DNA of 23,563 bases from an uncultured Limosilactobacillus sp. GTDB lineage: Bacteria; Bacillota; Bacilli; Lactobacillales; Lactobacillaceae. Position 1 is the first letter of the stretch. Each line of letters starts with the position of its first letter. The stretch is taken from the NCBI RefSeq assembly GCF_934202235.1, contig NZ_CAKPXS010000027.1, forward strand, positions 1-23,563, written 5' to 3'. This document shows positions 1 through 5,169 of the stretch, piece by piece. Below the pieces are notes generated by a model. The model saw only the letters and a list, made by a program, of their open reading frames with translations. It ran no database searches and was not told the origin of the DNA. Position numbers and translations under genes: made by a program.

Positions 1-657
1 AAATAACACCATTGAAAGCAGCGAAAAATGCAACCAATCATTGTGACCATGTAAAGCTATTTTGGCACTGTGATCCTTTTTTGAACTCGACCAAAAAACG
101 ACCGATTGACGATGCATGATTGGGTAAAGTTTCAGCAAAATTAACGTAATAATAATCGCAACTATCAAGAAAATCCCAATTCCCTGAATACCTAAATGAT
201 TAACAACCAAGGTCAACATAATTGGTCCAATTGCAAAGCCGATATTCCCGCCAAAGGAAAAAATACTCATCCCCTGTCCAGGGTTATATCCAGCAAGGCC
301 ATTAACCAGTTTAGCTGCATCCGGGTGGTAGGCTGCGATTCCAATCCCACAAACCAAGCACCCCACAACCAATAGTGCATAGGTTGGTACATACCCCAAG
401 GAGCTAAAACCAATCCCCGTAATTAAAATGGCTAGGATAATAATCCAACCGGTATTGTACTTATCCGAAAGAAAGCCAAATAAGGGCTGAACAATCGAAG
501 ATACCAGATTCATCGCAAAAACTAAGGTTGCCGCAATGGCATAGTTATAATGGTGTTGTTCAATCAGTGTTGGCAATAAGGCTGCCAGTGCTCCCTGACT
601 GAAATCTACGAATAGGTGTCCCAAGGATAAACTATAAATATACTTTGATACCTTCAA
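1..657 (-). CDS. MFS transporter, fosmidomycin-resistance (Fsr)-like, partial (C-terminus beyond left edge)
   Basis: 219 residues of the N-terminal half of a Major Facilitator Superfamily transporter are visible; the gene runs off the left edge. The protein opens MKVSKYIYSLSLGHLFVDFS and continues with hydrophobic stretches that fit about six membrane segments. A conserved MFS loop is seen as FGFLSDKYNT near residue 60, followed by AAYHPDAAKLVNG near residue 110. The His-Pro pair and the start sequence resemble the Fsr (fosmidomycin resistance) branch. The start is inferred to be TTG: its stop-to-start distance from ogt is one base, and a GCGAGG ribosome site sits about six bases upstream inside the end of ogt. 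It is therefore probably co-transcribed and translationally coupled with ogt. The substrate is unknown. The MFS family is secure; the Fsr assignment is moderate. Confidence 0.8.
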   Translation of the reverse strand, partial: MKVSKYIYSLSLGHLFVDFSQGALAALLPTLIEQHHYNYAIAATLVFAMNLVSSIVQPLFGFLSDKYNTGWIIILAILITGIGFSSLGYVPTYALLVVGCLVCGIGIAAYHPDAAKLVNGLAGYNPGQGMSIFSFGGNIGFAIGPIMLTLVVNHLGIQGIGIFLIVAIIITLILLKLYPIMHRQSVVFWSSSKKDHSAKIALHGHNDWLHFSLLSMVLF

Positions 658-658
658 A

Positions 659-1189
659 CTAATCCTCGCTTTCCTTTGGAATTTTGAAGTTTCTTACTTC
701 AATTTTTTCTAGCTGTAATAATTTTTTCTTAACTGATAATCCCGCAGCATAACCAGTGAGACTCCCATTGGCGCCAACCACCCGGTGACACGGGATAATA
801 ATTTCAATATGATTACGGCCAACGGCGCCGCCAACCGCCTGCGCTGCCATATGCTTTTTATGAAGCTTAGCGGCGACCGCATCAGCAATTTCTTGGTATG
901 TCATCACTTGACCATAAGGGATGGTCAGCAGTATTTGCCAAACTATTTTTTGAAAATTAGTGCCCATTAGATGGAGGGACGGCACAAACGACGGCTGGCG
1001 TTGCGCAAAGTATTCATCTAACCACTGTTTGGTCCGCCTTAAGGTCACTGTTTCCATTGGCGTATTCTGCGGTCCCAGACAATCTGCATAATATTTATCG
1101 TTTTCAAACCATAATCCAGTTAACCCCTGCTGGTCACTTGCCAGTAATAGCTTTCCAAACGGCGACTGGTAGCTTGTGGTATATTGCAT
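659..1189 (-). CDS. ogt: Methylated-DNA--[protein]-cysteine S-methyltransferase
   Basis: A 176-residue suicide DNA-repair protein that moves the alkyl group from O6-alkylguanine (and O4-alkylthymine) onto its own cysteine. The active-site motif IIPCHRVVGANG is at about residues 132-143, with the acceptor cysteine in PCHRV, followed by SLTGYAAGLSVKKKLLQLE. The DNA-binding winged-helix part is seen in FQKIVWQILLTIPYGQVMTY, including the usual IPYG turn. The length fits the Ogt/AdaB class, and no Ada-type N-terminal metal domain is present. The ATG start is supported by AGAAAGGAG about eight bases upstream. The MFS gene follows one base after the stop, and an AraC-type regulator diverges upstream. 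Confidence 0.93.
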   Translation of the reverse strand: MQYTTSYQSPFGKLLLASDQQGLTGLWFENDKYYADCLGPQNTPMETVTLRRTKQWLDEYFAQRQPSFVPSLHLMGTNFQKIVWQILLTIPYGQVMTYQEIADAVAAKLHKKHMAAQAVGGAVGRNHIEIIIPCHRVVGANGSLTGYAAGLSVKKKLLQLEKIEVRNFKIPKESED

Positions 1190-1218
1190 GCTTGGCGCTC
1201 CTTTCTTATGTTATTATG

Positions 1219-1224
1219 ATTATA
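1219..1224 (-). promoter_or_regulatory. Candidate -10 box for ogt-MFS
   Basis: A perfect TATAAT on the minus strand lies about 30 bases upstream of the ogt start. No convincing -35 hexamer is found 16-18 bases upstream (TAATAT there), so activation by the divergent AraC-type protein is possible. The region is very AT-rich, so chance occurrence is a real alternative. Confidence 0.3.
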
Positions 1225-1294
1225 TCTTCATATTCGCGGATATATTATCCTAATATGCCCAAAATTTATTTAAGTATTATCAAGAGAAGAACTT

Positions 1295-2158
1295 ATGAAT
1301 AAATACATTAACTCTAAAAATATTAACGCTAATTCAGACTTTCCATACCTGGTCTTAGATGTTGTCAATCAGCATGCGAAGCCAATTAATCCTGGATTTA
1401 ACGTGATGCACTGGCACAATGATCTTCAATTCATCTACGTTTTAAACGGGACAATCCAAATCAAAACATTGGAAAAAAGTGAAGAAATTGTGGCCGGAAA
1501 TGGTGCCTTTATTAACCAGAACGTTGTTCACCAGGTAAACCACCGAACTAACTCGCATTACCGTTCATTCATTTTTCCAGCATACTTCTTAGACTTTTAC
1601 TTCGGCGGCCCAACACAGCGGCTCGTTGAAGAATTAACGTTGAACCAAAGTTTAGAACTGATTAATTTCAAACTCGAAAGTAAGTGGGCAGCAGTCTGCA
1701 ACAAGTTAAATCAGTTATCTCAATTATTTGAAAACAATCGGCAAAGTCACTTGTATCCTTATGAAGTCCTAACAGCACTAGTTAGCATCTTCTTAGAAAT
1801 ACAAAAAAGAGTCTCACTTCCGCAACAGAAGCAAGACTCCAATGCTAAAACCAGAGTAAAAGCAATGCTAGAATATATTCAGAAAAACTATTCGCAAAAG
1901 ATTACCTTAGCCGAACTTGCCAAAAGCGCAAATATCAGTAAAGCAGAGTGCAATCGTTGCTTTCACAGCATTCTCCAAACTTCGCCTTATAATTACCTAT
2001 TAGAATATCGGCTATCCAAAGCCGCCGAATTATTAAAAAAGACAAAGCTGCCAATCAGTGTGGTTGCCAATCAAGTCGGTTTTAGTCAAGCTAGCCAATT
2101 TGGCAAGTACTTTAAAGCTAAGACTAGTTTAACGCCCCTTCAATTCCGTAAAAGCTGA
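1295..2158 (+). CDS. AraC family transcriptional regulator
   Basis: A 287-residue two-domain regulator. The N-terminal part looks like the cupin ligand-sensing fold of AraC proteins (MHWHNDLQFIYVLNGTIQI near residues 39-57, then a Gly-Asn turn and a His in VVHQVNH). The last ~100 residues are a typical AraC/XylS DNA-binding domain: first helix-turn-helix ITLAELAKSANISKAECNRC, then the second with the hallmark VANQVGFSQASQFGKYFK and the terminal TPLQFRKS. The ATG start follows AAGAGAAG by about six bases. It diverges from ogt and the MFS gene, the usual arrangement for a local regulator, so the transporter is its most likely target. Effector unknown. Base composition is AT-richer than the genes from dnaD onward. 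Confidence 0.9.
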   Translation: MNKYINSKNINANSDFPYLVLDVVNQHAKPINPGFNVMHWHNDLQFIYVLNGTIQIKTLEKSEEIVAGNGAFINQNVVHQVNHRTNSHYRSFIFPAYFLDFYFGGPTQRLVEELTLNQSLELINFKLESKWAAVCNKLNQLSQLFENNRQSHLYPYEVLTALVSIFLEIQKRVSLPQQKQDSNAKTRVKAMLEYIQKNYSQKITLAELAKSANISKAECNRCFHSILQTSPYNYLLEYRLSKAAELLKKTKLPISVVANQVGFSQASQFGKYFKAKTSLTPLQFRKS

Positions 2159-2169
2159 ATTGGCTAATT

Positions 2170-2362
2170 TCAACTCCCTTGGTTTCTTTCATGCAGTTTC
2201 CGGTTAAGCTGGTTGACATCATTGACCAGGTTCCAGCAGATAATCCCCCAGATGACGAGGTACAAGCCAACAATCATTACCCAGTTGAACCAGGTTAAAT
2301 TGCCGGTGGTTAACCCAGATCATCACCAGCAGGCCGGCTGTTTTTGCGAAACCACCCCACAT
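2170..2362 (-). pseudogene. Frameshifted remnant of a small two-helix membrane protein
   Basis: Between the AraC gene and dnaD there is no intact gene, but two adjacent minus-strand frames read as one small membrane protein. The first frame (from ATG at 2362) gives MWGGFAKTAGLLVMIWVN and then turns to unlikely sequence. The other frame gives LTWFNWVMIVGLYLVIWG, IICWNLVNDVNQLNRKLHER and a stop at 2170. The span from ATG to stop is 193 bases, one base over a multiple of three, which fits a single-base indel near positions 2305-2320. There is no good ribosome site before the ATG, and coding-like sequence (FRRFC) continues upstream of it, so the 5' end may also be lost. Family not recognised; a sequencing error is an alternative. 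Confidence 0.4.
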
Positions 2363-2451
2363 ACAAAAACGGCGAAAGATTATGAGCTTTGAATATTAAG
2401 TAATAGACATCAACCGCTAACTACTCAAGTAAGCTTTACCGGATAAACATA

Positions 2452-2479
2452 ACGGCGACCGCATGACCACGGTCGCCGT
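2452..2479 (-). terminator. Rho-independent terminator after dnaD
   Basis: A perfect 10-bp stem (ACGGCGACCG paired with CGGTCGCCGT) with an 8-base loop begins about nine bases after the dnaD stop. On the minus strand it is followed by a modest T-rich stretch (TATGTTTA), so it is GC-strong but has a weak U-tract. Confidence 0.65.
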
Positions 2480-2487
2480 CTTCGTCA

Positions 2488-3207
2488 TTAATGCTTTTTT
2501 TGTCCACCCAGCTTAAAAATCGGAATCTTTTCCCGGGCTGGTTTACTGTCGCCGGTATTGGCACGGCCACCACGGTGAGCCCGTTGCTCGTTAAACCGCT
2601 TCTTTTCGGCCGTCACGTCGGCAGGGGTCTTCAGGTTATTTTGTTGCCAATTTAATAGGATGGAATCGACATACTTTAACCGCAACTTACCGTTCATTAC
2701 CGCTTCTTTTAACGCGAGAACAATCATCTCTGGCGAATAGCTGTCCTGGTCGACCCAGTCAGCGACGGTTTCCATTTCAAGGGGACTCAGTGGCCGACCG
2801 AATTCACTTTCAATAGTAGAATACAATTCTTCACGACTAGCCACTGGCTGATCGTTTGGTTGCTTTCCCTCCACTTTAGTGCCGGACATCCGTGCCAGCA
2901 GTGGTGAAAAATCATAATAAGCTTCCTCTTGTCCCTGGTCATCCGTCCGCATTTCCTGTTTCAAGATCCCCTTGGCCATCATTTGCTGAATCTGACTGTA
3001 GACCTTATCACTAGTCGTCCCGAGCCGTTTAGCAACCTCCGCAATATCCGGCATCCCGATCCCTCGGTCAATGTCTGATTTCAGTTGCAGGTACACCACT
3101 AGCTGACCTGTCGTCAAACCATACTCGTGGTAATGGTGTAGCAACAGGTTGCTGACCGACGTCTCGCCAGCCTTGACAAAGGATTCCAGAAAATCCATGT
3201 CGTGCAT
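2488..3207 (-). CDS. dnaD: DnaD family replication initiation protein
   Basis: A 239-residue DnaD-domain protein. DnaD acts with DnaA and DnaB in loading the replicative helicase at oriC and at restart sites in Firmicutes. The N-terminal winged-helix domain (DDBH1) covers about residues 1-90 (YGLTTGQLVVYLQLKSD, then the recognition part VAKRLGTTSDKVYSQIQQMM). The C-terminal DDBH2 domain starts near residue 130 (YSTIESEFGRPLSPLEMETV) and ends with the conserved YxxxIxxxW motif in YVDSILLNWQQNN. A basic, disordered tail follows. The frame stays open to an upstream TTG, but the GGGGGG ribosome site five bases before ATG at 3207 favours that start. It lies 61 bases after asnS with a terminator between. 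nth, next in Bacillus, does not follow. Confidence 0.88.
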   Translation of the reverse strand: MHDMDFLESFVKAGETSVSNLLLHHYHEYGLTTGQLVVYLQLKSDIDRGIGMPDIAEVAKRLGTTSDKVYSQIQQMMAKGILKQEMRTDDQGQEEAYYDFSPLLARMSGTKVEGKQPNDQPVASREELYSTIESEFGRPLSPLEMETVADWVDQDSYSPEMIVLALKEAVMNGKLRLKYVDSILLNWQQNNLKTPADVTAEKKRFNEQRAHRGGRANTGDSKPAREKIPIFKLGGQKKH

Positions 3208-3228
3208 ACTAACCCCCCTCAATCGCAA

Positions 3229-3257
3229 TAAAAAGGACGTGATTCATCACGTCCTTT
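3229..3257 (-). terminator. Terminator or attenuator between asnS and dnaD
   Basis: An 11-bp perfect stem (AAAGGACGTGA with TCACGTCCTTT) and a TTCA tetraloop (TGAA on the minus strand), followed on the minus strand by TTTTTATTG. It starts 11 bases after the asnS stop and ends about 22 bases before the dnaD start, so dnaD must be expressed by read-through or by an unseen promoter. Confidence 0.75.
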
Positions 3258-3268
3258 GCAAATCAAAC

Positions 3269-4567
3269 TTATGGGCGCAACCGGTTGAGCATCCGTGGGA
3301 ATGGAATGTTTTGCCGAATGTGGTCCTGCAGCGTAACCCAAGCCAAGAACCGTTCCAGTCCCATCCCGAAGCCGGAGTGAGGAACCGAACCATACTTGCG
3401 CAGGTCGTCGTACCAGCCGTAGTCTTCCTTGTTGAGACCATTTTCTTCCAGCTTCTTGGTAATGTACTCGTAATCGTATGAACGTTCAGAACCACCAATG
3501 ATTTCGCCATAACCTTCTGGTGCCAGTAAGTCAGCACAGATTACTTGGCGATCATCTTCCGGATCAGTCGGCATGTAGAAAGCCTTGATTTCTCGTGGGT
3601 AGTTCTTAATGAAGACCGGCTTGTTAAACTGGTCAGCCAGGAACGTTTCTTCCGGTGAACCAAAGTCGTCACCATATTGGACGTCGAGACCTCCTTTTTG
3701 CAGCATCTCAATAGCCTTCTTGTAGGTTACCCGCGGGTACGGTAATTCGGTGAACGGTTTGAGGCTGTCGACAGACCGGCCAACCATTTCCAATTCTGTA
3801 GGACATTTATCAATCAGGTCTTGAATCAGGTAAGCCACGTATTGTTCCTGGATTTCTTCACTTTCTTCTTCGTGGCACCAAGCCATTTCAGGTTCGATCA
3901 TCCAGAACTCAGTCATGTGCCGACGAGTCTTCGACTTTTCAGCCCGGAAAGTTGGCCCCATCGTGTAGATCCGGCTCAACGCCATTGCTCCGGCTTCACC
4001 ATAAAGCTGACCAGACTGAGACAGGAAAGCGTCAGTATCGAAGTACTTGACGTCAAAGAGGTCCGTCGTCCCTTCTGGTGCCGAAGAAGTCAGGATTGGC
4101 GCATCAAACTGGGTGAAGCCATGTTTATCAAAGAATTCCATCGTGGACAACTTAACCTGGCTTCTGATCCGCATCAGCGCCCATGGCTTGCGGGAACGCA
4201 ACCAGAGGTGGCGGTGGTCAAGCAGGAAGTCAATCCCGTGGTCCTTATTCCCAATCGGGTAATCCTCGCTCTTGCCCACAACTTCAATGTTTTTGATATG
4301 AATTTCGTAGCCGAACTTCGACCGCTTATCTTCAGCAATTTCACCAGTGACCACAAAACTGGTTTCCTGGTGTAAACCATGTTTTGCCAGGTCAAACGTT
4401 GCTTCATCAACGTCATTCTTGCGAATAATTCCCTGAAAGAAGCCCGTTCCGTCACGAAGCTGCAGGAACGAAATCTTACCGCTAGAACGTTTGTCAGTTA
4501 GCCAAACACCAATTTTCACTGTTTCACCCACATGCTGTGGTGCATCACTAATTTTAATTGTCTTCAC
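3269..4567 (-). CDS. asnS: Asparagine--tRNA ligase
   Basis: A 432-residue class II aminoacyl-tRNA synthetase that charges tRNA-Asn with asparagine. The N-terminal OB-fold anticodon-binding domain is at about residues 15-100 (VKIGVWLTDKRSSGKISFLQ, then GFFQGII). The catalytic core shows class II motif 2 as FRAEKSKTRRHMTEFWMIEP and motif 3 as GFGMGLERFLAWV, and ends in NRLRP, the usual AsnRS terminus. Length is normal. The ATG start follows GGAGG by eight bases. It sits 36 bases after tseB in the minus-strand cluster. AsnRS rather than AspRS is supported by the length, the absence of the bacterial AspRS insertion domain, and the position before dnaD. No T-box leader is visible upstream. Confidence 0.97.
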   Translation of the reverse strand: MKTIKISDAPQHVGETVKIGVWLTDKRSSGKISFLQLRDGTGFFQGIIRKNDVDEATFDLAKHGLHQETSFVVTGEIAEDKRSKFGYEIHIKNIEVVGKSEDYPIGNKDHGIDFLLDHRHLWLRSRKPWALMRIRSQVKLSTMEFFDKHGFTQFDAPILTSSAPEGTTDLFDVKYFDTDAFLSQSGQLYGEAGAMALSRIYTMGPTFRAEKSKTRRHMTEFWMIEPEMAWCHEEESEEIQEQYVAYLIQDLIDKCPTELEMVGRSVDSLKPFTELPYPRVTYKKAIEMLQKGGLDVQYGDDFGSPEETFLADQFNKPVFIKNYPREIKAFYMPTDPEDDRQVICADLLAPEGYGEIIGGSERSYDYEYITKKLEENGLNKEDYGWYDDLRKYGSVPHSGFGMGLERFLAWVTLQDHIRQNIPFPRMLNRLRP

Positions 4568-4603
4568 TTTGTTACCTCCGTTAATTCTTCTGTACCAACT
4601 TTA

Positions 4604-5122
4604 TCACAAGTTATTAATCTGTTGAACTAGCTGACCATTACTAAACTTGAGTAAATCATAGCAAAGGTTGCCCTGGGCGTTTTTATAAGTAACTTCCCAG
4701 ACAACGTGGTTATTAAACACCCCCGGAGCCACCTTCAACACCTTTTTAGGTTTTTCCTTTTGCCAAACCTTGGTTAACGCCTGGTTCTTGGTAATCCCCT
4801 TGGATTGTTGAACTATCCTGACGTTGCCGCCCTTTTGCGGTACAATCACCAGCACCTGCTGGTTCTTGTTATTCTCGCCGGCCACCGTGTAGTACGTTTT
4901 TTCACGGTTATAGATGTAGAAAGCATTCGTCTTCTTGACGCCAGCATACTTTTTAGCAATCTGTGTTGCCTGCCGTTTAGCAGCAGCACGTGGGTGGTTG
5001 CCAAAAGCGTAGAGGCCCCACCCCAACAAGAAGATCAGCAAGATGATCAACAGCAAATTGCGTATTAACTTTAGCGAGCGGTTTTCACTATTTTGCTGCT
5101 GGATCTCGCGGCGACTTTGCAT
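4604..5122 (-). CDS. ypmB: DUF5590 / TseB-like (YpmB) membrane-anchored protein
   Basis: A 172-residue protein with a short basic cytoplasmic start, one membrane helix at about residues 21-43 (LIRNLLLIILLIFLLGWGLY) and an extracytoplasmic domain. That domain carries two PepSY-like units, AAAKRQATQIAKKYAGVKKT and GITKNQALTKVWQKEKPKKV followed by VVWEVTYKNAQG. This architecture and the position next to asnS and dinG match B. subtilis YpmB, renamed TseB, a partner of the penicillin-binding protein PbpA (PBP2A) in cell-wall elongation. That function is inferred from the family. The chosen ATG has AAAGGGG eight bases upstream, better than the GTG nine bases earlier. Confidence 0.82.
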   Translation of the reverse strand: MQSRREIQQQNSENRSLKLIRNLLLIILLIFLLGWGLYAFGNHPRAAAKRQATQIAKKYAGVKKTNAFYIYNREKTYYTVAGENNKNQQVLVIVPQKGGNVRIVQQSKGITKNQALTKVWQKEKPKKVLKVAPGVFNNHVVWEVTYKNAQGNLCYDLLKFSNGQLVQQINNL

Positions 5123-5154
5123 CACAGTCACCCCTTTATTAAATAATCCGTTTT

Positions 5155-5163
5155 ATTATACCA
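5155..5163 (-). promoter_or_regulatory. Extended -10 promoter candidate for tseB-asnS
   Basis: TGGTATAAT on the minus strand, a consensus -10 with the TGn extension, lies just after the dinG stop and 32 bases before the tseB ATG. There is no good -35. It would allow tseB and asnS to be expressed independently of dinG. Confidence 0.45.
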
Positions 5164-5169
5164 AAATAC

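Noticed and set aside
3247..4455. Open frames in other registers inside asnS, on both strands
   Set aside because: They are shadows of a well-conserved synthetase, with no ribosome sites or recognisable domains.
4568..4603. Separate promoter for asnS between tseB and asnS
   Set aside because: Only 36 bases with a ribosome site and no recognisable -10/-35 pair; co-transcription with tseB is simpler.
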